A stretch of DNA of 5,919 nt, taken from NCBI GenBank assembly GCA_030018605.1, contig JASEHP010000102.1, positions 1 to 5,919 on the forward strand, given 5' to 3'. Source of the stretch: Thermodesulfovibrionales bacterium. Its GTDB lineage: Bacteria > Nitrospirota > Thermodesulfovibrionia > Thermodesulfovibrionales > UBA1546. Below are positions 1-5,910 of the stretch, one piece after another. Every line of letters starts with the position of its first letter. Within the stretch, counting starts at the first letter, position 1. Both the position numbers and the translations under genes were made by a program. The notes under the pieces were generated by a model. That model saw only the letters and a list, made by a program, of their open reading frames with translations. It was not told the origin of the DNA and searched no databases.

Positions 1-16
1 ATTGGTTCAAAATCTA

Positions 17-44
17 TGTAATACGGTGCCAAATCGTTTATAAT
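17..44 (+). promoter_or_regulatory. Candidate pstS promoter
   Basis: A perfect TATAAT lies at 39-44, about 27 bases before the pstS start, and would give a leader of roughly 20 bases. No TTGACA-like -35 is present at the normal distance. One TGTAATA at 17-23 resembles a Pho half-site and is identical to a half-site of the much clearer box before pstC. However, it lies about six bases further from its -10 than that box does, and its neighbours at 11-base spacing (TTCAAAA at 6, GCCAAAT at 28) are poor matches. An activated promoter is plausible. Only 70 bases of upstream sequence are visible. Confidence 0.42.
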
Positions 45-70
45 TACCTAATTTTAAAGGAGGACAAAAA

Positions 71-1078
71 ATGTTTAAGAAGATCATTGGGGGTATAGGA
101 GTCCTGATAGTTGTGATGCTTATGAACATAGCTATTGTAAATGCCGCTGACAAGATCATTAGGATTGACGGCTCAAGCACAGTCTATCCTATTACAGAGG
201 CTGTTGCTGAGGAATTCCAGAAGGCAAAAAAAGGCGCTGTCAAAGTCACTGTCGGCATCTCAGGCACAGGCGGTGGATTTAAGAAGTTCTGCAGGGGAGA
301 GACAGACATATCAGATGCATCAAGGCCGATACTCAAGAAAGAGATAGACGTATGCAAGCAACAGGGGATTGAGTATATTGAGCTTCCTGTTGCATATGAT
401 GGGCTGGCAGTGATTGTAAACCCCAAGAATACATGGGTCGAATCCCTCACTGTTGCGGATCTCAAGAAGCTGTGGGAGCCTGCTGCACAGGGGAAAGTCA
501 TGAAATGGAACGATGTAAGGCCTGAATGGCCTGATGCAAAGCTCAAACTTTTTGGACCCGGCGCTGATTCAGGAACATTCGATTATTTCACAGAGGCGAT
601 AATGGGCAAATCAAAATCTTCAAGGGGTGATTTCACGGCAAGCGAGGATGACAATGTTCTTGTTCAGGGAATATCCGGAGATAAAAACGCCCTTGGTTAT
701 TTCGGCCTTGCATATTACGAAGAAAACAAGAAAAAGCTAAAGGTTGTGCCAATCGTCAACCAGGCGACAAACAAGGAGGTAATACCTGCCATGCAGACTG
801 TTATGGACGGAACATATGCGCCTCTTTCCAGGCCGTTGTTTATCTATGTAAGCAAGAAATCTGCCTCGGGAAAGCCGGAGGTGAAAGAATTTGTTGAATA
901 CTACCTCAAGAATGCGGCAAAGCTTTCCGCTCAGGTCAAATATGTTCCTCTGCCGGCGAATGCCTACAAGCTTGCACAGAAGAGATTCGCCAATATGAAG
1001 ACCGGCAGCATGTTCGGCGGCGAAGAAAAAGTAGGAATGAAGATAGAGGAACTTTTAAAACTGGAAGAAAAGAAATAA
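71..1078 (+). CDS. pstS: Phosphate ABC transporter periplasmic phosphate-binding protein PstS
   Basis: PstS is the periplasmic receptor that binds inorganic phosphate and hands it to the PstCA channel. The 335-residue product starts with a signal peptide: KK at 3-4, a hydrophobic stretch to about 23, and a likely signal peptidase I site after V23-N24-A25. No cysteine lipobox is present, so the mature protein should be soluble. Phosphate-binding segments of the family are visible: DGSSTVYP (33-40), SGTGGGF (64-70) followed by C74-R75-G76-E77-T78-D79 and SDASRP (81-86), and GPGADSGTFDYF from 162. These motifs match the PstS/SphX-type branch more than the E. coli-type sequence. The start is fixed by AAAGGAGG at 56-63, seven bases before the ATG. 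A terminator follows the stop codon, and the permease genes come next. The length is normal for the family. Confidence 0.97.
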   Translation: MFKKIIGGIGVLIVVMLMNIAIVNAADKIIRIDGSSTVYPITEAVAEEFQKAKKGAVKVTVGISGTGGGFKKFCRGETDISDASRPILKKEIDVCKQQGIEYIELPVAYDGLAVIVNPKNTWVESLTVADLKKLWEPAAQGKVMKWNDVRPEWPDAKLKLFGPGADSGTFDYFTEAIMGKSKSSRGDFTASEDDNVLVQGISGDKNALGYFGLAYYEENKKKLKVVPIVNQATNKEVIPAMQTVMDGTYAPLSRPLFIYVSKKSASGKPEVKEFVEYYLKNAAKLSAQVKYVPLPANAYKLAQKRFANMKTGSMFGGEEKVGMKIEELLKLEEKK

Positions 1079-1091
1079 GGCAGTATTGTTA

Positions 1092-1123
1092 AAAAAAGGA
1101 CGTCTATATCGGCGTCCTTTTTT
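1092..1123 (+). terminator. Intrinsic terminator after pstS
   Basis: The arms AAAAAAGGACG (1092-1102) and CGTCCTTTTTT (1113-1123) are perfect complements around a ten-base loop, which can close further by a U-G and a C-G pair. The 3' arm ends in six T residues. The A-run on the 5' side also makes the reverse direction possible. It begins 13 bases after the pstS stop, so it probably ends most pstS transcripts and lets only some run into pstC. This is a common way to make the binding protein in excess over the membrane subunits. Confidence 0.85.
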
Positions 1124-1127
1124 ATGT

Positions 1128-1182
1128 CTTAACGCAACCTTAACCTCTCTGTAACATTCCTGTAATAAAAGTCTGGGATAAT
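1128..1182 (+). promoter_or_regulatory. Tandem Pho box and -10 of an internal pstC promoter
   Basis: Four half-sites follow each other at an exact 11-base period: CTTAACG (1128), CTTAACC (1139), TGTAACA (1150) and TGTAATA (1161), with the TAAC/TAAT cores at 1130, 1141, 1152 and 1163. The last two read CTGTAAC-ATTC-CTGTAAT (1149-1166), which has the 7-4-7 layout of the E. coli Pho box. GATAAT at 1177-1182, a 5/6 match to the -10 consensus, begins ten bases after the box, the distance used when PhoB replaces the -35. No separate -35 is seen. Transcription would start near 1189, about 36 bases before pstC. Regulation by a PhoB-type protein is inferred from the site only. Confidence 0.75.
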
Positions 1183-1224
1183 ATTGTTGAACTTAATTCC
1201 GGAGTGTGAAAAGAAATAATTGAA

Positions 1225-2115
1225 ATGGCACACAATTCATACAAAAAGCTAAAAGAGAAGGCAATAGAGACAGCGCTGTTTCTGAGCGCCCTTTCCTCTG
1301 TTCTAATAACAATCGGCATCGTTGTTGTTCTCTCCTATGAATCATTCGGATTTTTTAAGGAAGTGTCATTAAAAGAATTCCTTACTGAAAGACAGTGGAC
1401 GCCGCTTTTTGCAGAGCCGAAATTCGGGATTCTGCCATTAGTTTCTGGCACGCTCCTTACAACAGCAATAGCTCTTATTGTTGCGCTGCCTTTAGGATTG
1501 ACTGCCGCTGTTTATCTAAGCGAATACGCACCGCACAGGTTAAAGGAGATTGTAAAGCCAATCCTTGAACTTCTGGCAGCAGTGCCCACAGTGGTATACG
1601 GCTATTTTGCTTTGCTGTTTTTAACCCCTATACTCCAGAAATTTATACCTGACCTTTCAGGGTTCAATGCGTTGAGTCCCGGAATAATCATGGGGATAAT
1701 GATAATCCCGTATGTAAGCTCTGTGAGCGAAGACGCAATGAAGGCAGTTCCAATGCATATAAGGGAAGGCTCTTACGCTATGGGCGCAACAAAGCTCCAG
1801 ACCGCATTTAAGGTTGTTATCCCCTCAGCGTTTTCAGGCATAGCAGCTGCATTTATCATCGGAATCTCAAGGGCTGTCGGTGAAACAATGGTTGTTGCAA
1901 TAGCAGCAGGAGGTATGCCTAACCTCACAGCAAACCCTCTTGAGCCTGTCCAGACCCTGACTGCTTACATTGTTGCGGTAAGCCTTGGGGATGTTCCGCA
2001 TGGCACTATCGAATATAAAACCATATTTGCTGCCGGCATAACACTTTTTCTGATAACACTTATCTTTAACCTAATAGGCTTCTGGTTCAGGAAAAGGATA
2101 AGGGAAGCATATTAA
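1225..2115 (+). CDS. pstC: Phosphate ABC transporter permease PstC
   Basis: PstC is one of the two inner-membrane subunits forming the phosphate channel. The 296-residue protein has about six hydrophobic segments, near residues 16-37, 70-97, 112-135, 152-172, 200-232 and 268-290. Family signatures include LLAAVPTVVYG (116-126), the cytoplasmic EAA-type loop from E181 (EGSYAMGATKLQT), which docks on the ATPase, and RAVGET (216-221). The last is shared with PstA, and its Arg and Glu are, as I recall, important for phosphate movement in E. coli PstC. It lies between the internal Pho promoter and pstA. The ATG at 1225 is the only reasonable start, because an in-frame TGA lies at 1207. Its Shine-Dalgarno is weak: the nearest GGAG (1201-1204) is 20 bases away. 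The length is typical. Confidence 0.96.
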   Translation: MAHNSYKKLKEKAIETALFLSALSSVLITIGIVVVLSYESFGFFKEVSLKEFLTERQWTPLFAEPKFGILPLVSGTLLTTAIALIVALPLGLTAAVYLSEYAPHRLKEIVKPILELLAAVPTVVYGYFALLFLTPILQKFIPDLSGFNALSPGIIMGIMIIPYVSSVSEDAMKAVPMHIREGSYAMGATKLQTAFKVVIPSAFSGIAAAFIIGISRAVGETMVVAIAAGGMPNLTANPLEPVQTLTAYIVAVSLGDVPHGTIEYKTIFAAGITLFLITLIFNLIGFWFRKRIREAY

Positions 2116-2120
2116 AGGCC

Positions 2121-2145
2121 GTAATGCGTAATGCGTAATGCGTAA
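2121..2145 (+). repeat. GTAATGC heptamer tandem repeat between pstC and pstA
   Basis: Three exact GTAATGC units (2121-2127, 2128-2134, 2135-2141) are followed by a partial GTAA (2142-2145). The array fills most of the 42-base gap between pstC and pstA, ending just before the pstA ribosome binding site AGGGA (2148-2152). The unit contains GTAAT, but its 7-base period does not fit the 11-base Pho box spacing. It looks like a slippage-prone microsatellite and could vary in copy number. Confidence 0.85.
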
Positions 2146-2157
2146 ATAGGGAATAGT

Positions 2158-3066
2158 ATGGAAGATATTAAAAAGAGAATAAGAACCATTAAGTTCTGGA
2201 ATTCGGTTTTCTGGATAACAGGGCTTCTGTCCACCCTCGTTGGGCTTGCCCTTCTTTTTACACTTCTGACTGATTTATTTATGGACGGATTCCCGCGATT
2301 GAGCTATAAATTTTTTACGTCTTTCCCCTCGCGGTTTCCTGATGAGGCAGGAATACTCTCTGCGTGGGTTGGAAGCTTCCTTGTTCTGTTTGTAACAGCA
2401 TCCTCAGCAATTCCCCTTGGTGTTGCAGCAGGAATTTATCTTGAGGAGTATGCAGGGAAAAACTGGCTTACTGATATTATTGAAATCAATATCGCAAACC
2501 TTGCAGGAGTTCCTTCAATAGTTTATGGACTTCTTGCTCTCGGATTATTCGTCTATTTCTTTAAATTCGGCGAAAGCATTCTTACAGGAGGGCTTGCGCT
2601 TGCGCTTTTAATTCTTCCAATGGTTATTATGGCGACAAGGGAAGCCATAAGGGCAATCCCTAACTCAATAAGAGAGGCGTCTTATGCACTTGGCGCAACA
2701 AAATGGCAGACCGTGCAGTCTCATATAATCCCATATTCAACAGGCGGGATTCTGACCGGCATTATAATCGGGCTTTCAAGGGCGATAGGCGAGACTGCTC
2801 CGATAATTACCGTTGGAGCGCTTACATTCATAGCCTTTCTTCCATCGTCTCCATTTTCTTCGGAATTCCCTTTCGTATCATTCAAATGGCTGTTTGATCC
2901 ATTTACTGTCATGCCGATACAGATGTTTAACTGGGTATCAAGGCCCCAGCATGAATTTCAGTTAAATGCAGCCGCAGCAGGCCTTGTTCTTATGGCAATG
3001 ACGCTGCTCATGAACGGGCTTGCAATTTATATAAGATACAGGTTCAGAAGGAAGATAAAATGGTGA
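2158..3066 (+). CDS. pstA: Phosphate ABC transporter permease PstA
   Basis: PstA is the second inner-membrane subunit and pairs with PstC to form the phosphate pathway. The 302-residue protein has about six hydrophobic segments (roughly 14-42, 68-97, 110-136, 141-162, 195-227 and 270-292). Signatures are NLAGVPSIVYG (114-124), the EAA-type loop from E173 (EASYALGATKWQT), which contacts PstB, and RAIGETAP (208-215). Positively charged ends (KKR near the start, RYRFRRK at the end) fit cytoplasmic termini. The ATG at 2158 has AGGGA five bases upstream. The 3' end overlaps pstB by seven bases, suggesting translational coupling. A periplasmic stretch from about 228 to 268 is rich in Phe, Pro and Ser. 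The length is normal, with no sign of damage. Confidence 0.96.
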   Translation: MEDIKKRIRTIKFWNSVFWITGLLSTLVGLALLFTLLTDLFMDGFPRLSYKFFTSFPSRFPDEAGILSAWVGSFLVLFVTASSAIPLGVAAGIYLEEYAGKNWLTDIIEINIANLAGVPSIVYGLLALGLFVYFFKFGESILTGGLALALLILPMVIMATREAIRAIPNSIREASYALGATKWQTVQSHIIPYSTGGILTGIIIGLSRAIGETAPIITVGALTFIAFLPSSPFSSEFPFVSFKWLFDPFTVMPIQMFNWVSRPQHEFQLNAAAAGLVLMAMTLLMNGLAIYIRYRFRRKIKW

Positions 3067-3827
3067 AAGAATTAAAGGCTGAAGTAAAAAAACTTAATTT
3101 CTACTATGGCAGTGTCCAAGCCCTGAAGGAGATTAACCTGCCGATAGAGCGCAGAAAAGTAAGCGCACTTATCGGGCCATCAGGCTGTGGGAAAACGACA
3201 TTTCTCAGATGTTTTAACCGCATGCACGACCTCTATCCGCATAACAGGTATGAGGGCGAGATTACACTCTATCCTGACAATATCAATATCATTTCCCCTG
3301 AGATAGACCCTATTGAGATAAGGATGCAGATAAGCATGGTCTTTCAGAAACCTAACCCGTTCCCAAAATCAATATATGAAAATGTCGCCTATGGGCTGAG
3401 GGTAAGAGGAATAAGGAAGAGAGCGGTGCTGGATGAGAAAGTGGAGAAGTCACTGAGAGGCGCTGCGCTTTGGGATGAGGTAAAGGACAGGCTTAATCAC
3501 CTTGCCTTTGACCTTTCAGGAGGCCAGCAGCAGAGGCTATGCATAGCAAGGGCGCTTGCAACTGATCCAAGGATTCTCCTTTTTGATGAGCCGACCTCTG
3601 CGCTTGATCCCACCGCAACTTCAAAGATAGAAGAGCTTATAATACAGCTTAAGGATGAGGTAACTATAATAATAGTAACTCATAATATGCAGCAGGCAGC
3701 GAGGGTTTCTGATTACACGGCATTCATGTATCTTGGCGAGATTGTAGAGTATGACAAGACTGACAGGATATTTACCGCCCCTTCTAACAGGCTTACAGAA
3801 GAATATATTACCGGAAGGTTTGGATGA
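3060..3827 (+). CDS. pstB: Phosphate ABC transporter ATP-binding protein PstB
   Basis: PstB is the cytoplasmic ATPase that powers phosphate import through PstCA. All nucleotide-binding motifs are intact in the 255 residues: Walker A GPSGCGKT (39-46), Q-loop VFQKPNPFP (94-102, Q96), signature LSGGQQQR (152-159), Walker B ILLFDEP (172-178) with catalytic E177, D-loop SALD (180-183) and switch H208 in THNMQQAARVSD. The sequence PNPFPKSIYENVAYG and the C-terminal YITGRFG are specific marks of PstB rather than general ABC ATPases. The ATG at 3060 lies inside the end of pstA and has AAGGA (3048-3052) seven bases upstream. A second possible start, GTG one codon later, is less likely. phoU follows after a 152-base gap holding REP-like hairpins. 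Confidence 0.98.
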   Translation: MVKELKAEVKKLNFYYGSVQALKEINLPIERRKVSALIGPSGCGKTTFLRCFNRMHDLYPHNRYEGEITLYPDNINIISPEIDPIEIRMQISMVFQKPNPFPKSIYENVAYGLRVRGIRKRAVLDEKVEKSLRGAALWDEVKDRLNHLAFDLSGGQQQRLCIARALATDPRILLFDEPTSALDPTATSKIEELIIQLKDEVTIIIVTHNMQQAARVSDYTAFMYLGEIVEYDKTDRIFTAPSNRLTEEYITGRFG

Positions 3828-3843
3828 AGTTATTCAACAACTA

Positions 3844-3962
3844 CACCCCTCACCCTTGCCCTCTCCCGCAAGGGGAGAGGGGACTCTTGGGGTTTACTAT
3901 CTTGAAGGGAGAATTTCTCTATTCCTCCCCTCCCTTGATGGAAGGGGACAAAGGGGAGGGTG
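3844..3962. repeat. Inverted pair of REP-like GC-rich hairpins
   Basis: Two palindromic elements fill the pstB-phoU gap. The first has arms CCCTCTCCC (3859-3867) and GGGAGAGGG (3873-3881) around a five-base loop, preceded by CACCCCTCACCCTT. The second has outer arms CCTCCCCT (3924-3931) and AGGGGAGG (3952-3959) and inner arms CCCTT (3932-3936) and AAGGG (3942-3946), ending in GGGTG. The reverse complement of the second resembles the first (CACCC, then CCCTT, C-rich arm, CAAGG, G-rich arm), so the two face each other, as in a BIME. Similar C-rich repeats are common in many bacterial genomes. The hairpins could protect the upstream mRNA or reduce read-through to phoU. Neither is followed by a good T-run. 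Confidence 0.75.
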
Positions 3963-3979
3963 AATAATAAGGAGGGTGT

Positions 3980-4648
3980 ATGTCGACTGTATTTGAAAGA
4001 GAATTAGAGGATTTAAAGGGAACGGTCTTAAAGCTCGGCTCGCTTGTGGAAAAGGCTATAAGCGACTCGATAAAATCACTTGTTGAAAGAAATTCAAAAC
4101 TTGCAGCTGATGTTATAGACAAAGACCCGCAGGTAAATGCGCTTGATGTTGAGATAGATGAGGAATGCATAAGACTGATTGCCCTGAGACAGCCGCGTGC
4201 AGGCGACCTGAGGCTGATAACAACTGCAATGAAGATTACGACTGACCTTGAGAGGATTGGAGATATCGCTGTTGATATCTCCGAGCGCGCATTAGAGTTA
4301 AACGAAGAACCGCAGCTAAAACCGTATATTGACATCCCCCGCATGGCAGAGATAGCTCAGGGAATGGTAAGGGATGCATTGGATGCCCTTGTGAAAGGAG
4401 ATTCAGCTTTGGCGCGTGAGGTGCTCACACGTGATGACATGGTTGATAACCTTAACTGGCAGGTATTCAATGAGCTTTTATTTTTCATGATACGGGATCC
4501 TAAAACCGTCTCTCGCGCCGTAAAAATAACATATGTGTCAAAATACATAGAGAGAATTGCTGACCATGCAACAAACATTGCTGAGATGGTTGTTTACCTT
4601 GTTGAAGGAAAGATTATAAGGCACATGGCAATCCCAGGAGCAAAATAA
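3980..4648 (+). CDS. phoU: Phosphate signalling and transport regulator PhoU
   Basis: PhoU is a cytoplasmic helical protein that, in studied bacteria, connects the Pst transporter to the histidine kinase PhoR and keeps the Pho regulon off when phosphate is plentiful. The 222-residue product shows the expected two similar three-helix bundles. The E-x-x-x-D metal-binding motifs are both present: LERIGD (90-95, E91/D95) and IERIADHATN (190-199, E191/D195). R78 and M84-K85 in DLRLITTAMK fit the family consensus. The start at 3980 has AAGGAGG (3969-3975), with only four bases between it and the ATG. It is the last gene of the operon, the usual place, but is separated from pstB by REP-like hairpins. 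The length is normal. Confidence 0.96.
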   Translation: MSTVFERELEDLKGTVLKLGSLVEKAISDSIKSLVERNSKLAADVIDKDPQVNALDVEIDEECIRLIALRQPRAGDLRLITTAMKITTDLERIGDIAVDISERALELNEEPQLKPYIDIPRMAEIAQGMVRDALDALVKGDSALAREVLTRDDMVDNLNWQVFNELLFFMIRDPKTVSRAVKITYVSKYIERIADHATNIAEMVVYLVEGKIIRHMAIPGAK

Positions 4649-4697
4649 AAATTCCTTGCCCGATAATCCAGTGTCCGCCCTCTTTGCTGTCATTGTT

Positions 4698-4731
4698 CGA
4701 GATGTGAAAACATATTTTTCCCAAGATCTCG
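4698..4731. other. Weak inverted repeat in the phoU-amidohydrolase convergent gap
   Basis: The 91 bases between the two converging genes contain CGAGAT (4698-4703) and ATCTCG (4726-4731). Inside is a smaller ATGT-GAAA-ACAT hairpin (4702-4713), followed on the + strand by TATTTTT. The small hairpin with its T-run could end phoU transcripts, but it has only four mostly A/T pairs. The outer stem has no T-run on either side. No better terminator is visible for either gene. Confidence 0.3.
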
Positions 4732-4739
4732 CCACTACA

Positions 4740-5708
4740 TTATCTTGCGAGCTTAAAAATGCGGAGCGCGTTCTGTTCGGCGATCTTTGTTCTTGTCTCC
4801 GGGCTAAGTTGCTCAAGCAACTCGCGAAAACGCCGTATGCGTCCCTCATAGAACCGCATGGACGGCGCGTGCGCAACGTCTGTTCCCACCATGAAGCGGT
4901 CCGGAAACTCTTCATACAGAGATTTCATCTCCGGGAAAAGTACTCCAGAGCGCTCGATCAGCGAGGTGAATTCCTCTTTGCGCGGAAATCCTGACCCATA
5001 GCCTGTTGTTACATTAGTCATGCCTCCAAGATCACAAAACAGATTTGGAAAACGCGACAGCAGGCTGCGGATAACCTCTGCTTTGCTGCAACCACAGTTA
5101 TGGGCCCATACGTATCGCGTGCTATGGTTTTCTGCTATCAATTTCGAAAAATCGGCGACCAGTGTCGGATAGCGTATCACCATAGGAACGTCATACTTGG
5201 CTGCAAGGACACTGAAGCGCCGCATCAACTCAGAGTAAATCGGATTGTCCTGTTCCGCGTGGCGTCCAGGTGAATAGGCCCAGTGACGGACGATGAACTC
5301 TCCTATACCAAAGAATTTCCCGGATGCGAGCTTGCTTTCTGTTTGCCGAATCAGCGCCTCAACAGCAGCGTCCGGCGCAGTCCATTTATGGGCGCCGGTG
5401 AGCAGCGGGCGTTGCATGCCTACCAACGGATAGAAACGTCCCGGATATGTCTCGGCGAGTTTAAGAGCCAATTGGTCATCTCCCGGCAGATCAGAATCGT
5501 CCTTGCCCGGATAAGCGCGCGCCATCACGATTTGTTTCGACACACCATTCTTGTCCATGTATTCAACGATCTTAGTCACGTTAAACGAAGCACCGATATG
5601 CCCATGTGCGTCGACGATGGGAAATTGTCCACTACGAACAGGTTCACCGGCGTGCGCCGTGATCAATACTATTATCAACAAATTGACCGCCACCATTTTC
5701 CATATCAT
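4740..5708 (-). CDS. Exported amidohydrolase-family (Amidohydro_2-like) protein
   Basis: This is a 322-residue TIM-barrel metal-dependent hydrolase candidate of unknown substrate. A signal peptide is visible (K4, hydrophobic 6-17, A18-H19-A20 before a likely cut), so it should act outside the cytoplasm. Barrel motifs of the amidohydrolase superfamily appear in order: VDAHGH on strand 1 (H35, H37), GIGEF (E137), WAHNCG (H203) and MVGTD on strand 8 (D277). The strand-4 position that often carries a histidine reads VPMVIRYP, with R179 there instead. The start at 5708 is supported by GGAGG (5720-5716), seven bases upstream. Arginine codons are almost all CGN, unlike the AGG/AGA of the pst genes, which suggests separate ancestry. 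No pathway partner is visible and it converges on phoU. Decarboxylase or lactonase activity, known in this family, is possible but not shown. Confidence 0.85.
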   Translation of the reverse strand: MIWKMVAVNLLIIVLITAHAGEPVRSGQFPIVDAHGHIGASFNVTKIVEYMDKNGVSKQIVMARAYPGKDDSDLPGDDQLALKLAETYPGRFYPLVGMQRPLLTGAHKWTAPDAAVEALIRQTESKLASGKFFGIGEFIVRHWAYSPGRHAEQDNPIYSELMRRFSVLAAKYDVPMVIRYPTLVADFSKLIAENHSTRYVWAHNCGCSKAEVIRSLLSRFPNLFCDLGGMTNVTTGYGSGFPRKEEFTSLIERSGVLFPEMKSLYEEFPDRFMVGTDVAHAPSMRFYEGRIRRFRELLEQLSPETRTKIAEQNALRIFKLAR

Positions 5709-5748
5709 GTTTTCACCTCCAGATGTTCATGATGAGTGGATAACATGT

Positions 5749-5766
5749 ATTATACCCATTGGGTAT
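5749..5766 (-). promoter_or_regulatory. Amidohydrolase promoter with overlapping palindromic operator candidate
   Basis: Read on the - strand, a perfect TATAAT occupies 5754-5749, about 40 bases before the ATG. No good -35 is found 16-18 bases further upstream. The palindrome ATACCC-ATT-GGGTAT (5752-5766) overlaps the -10 by three bases and fills part of the spacer, so a protein bound there would block RNA polymerase. Sites of the form ATACCC...GGGTAT are reminiscent of operators of CsoR-family repressors, but this is only a resemblance. No regulator gene is in the window. Confidence 0.5.
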
Positions 5767-5872
5767 TTCCTGATTTCTTGGGCGGAATATATCACATTCA
5801 CGTTGAAGAAGGGAAGCAAAAATCACTAAAATCGTGGGGAATAAAATGATGCCGCTTGGCGTTTTGGGTAGC

Positions 5873-5910
5873 GTAAAATCTTCTGTGTAAAATCTTGCGG
5901 TAAAAAAGAT
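5873..5910. repeat. Short direct repeats GTAAAATCTT near the right end
   Basis: GTAAAATCTT occurs at 5873-5882 and again at 5887-5896 (14-base period), followed by a diverged GGTAAAAAAGAT at 5899-5910. A related TAAAATC stands at 5827-5833. The stretch from 5767 to the window end carries no convincing gene. The repeats could be binding sites upstream of the - strand gene or part of an element continuing past the window. Confidence 0.5.

Noticed and set aside
2121..2145. Heptamer array as a second Pho box
   Set aside because: It contains GTAAT but repeats every 7 bases, not 11, and no -10 box follows at the right distance.
3844..3962. CRISPR array or rho-independent terminator
   Set aside because: There are only two diverged inverted copies with no regular spacers, and neither hairpin is followed by a T-run.
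3751..3963. 70-codon + strand ORF through the pstB end and the pstB-phoU gap
   Set aside because: It overlaps the end of pstB in another frame and then translates the REP-like repeat, giving the PSPLPSPARGEG-type peptide well known as a spurious product of such repeats. It has no ribosome binding site.
3919..4344. 141-codon - strand ORF across the phoU start
   Set aside because: It is a Ser-rich shadow of phoU and the REP hairpin; phoU on the + strand is unmistakable.
4656..4994. 112-codon + strand ORF opposite the amidohydrolase
   Set aside because: It is antisense to a gene with clear family motifs, signal peptide and ribosome binding site, has no recognisable domain, and shows no start signal.
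5283..5829. Two overlapping + strand ORFs opposite the 5' half of the amidohydrolase
   Set aside because: They mirror the coding bias of the - strand gene, lack ribosome binding sites and resemble no family.
5846..5890. Short ORF ATG-ATG-CCG... of 14 codons
   Set aside because: It is very short, has only a loose GGGGA upstream, and nothing supports translation.
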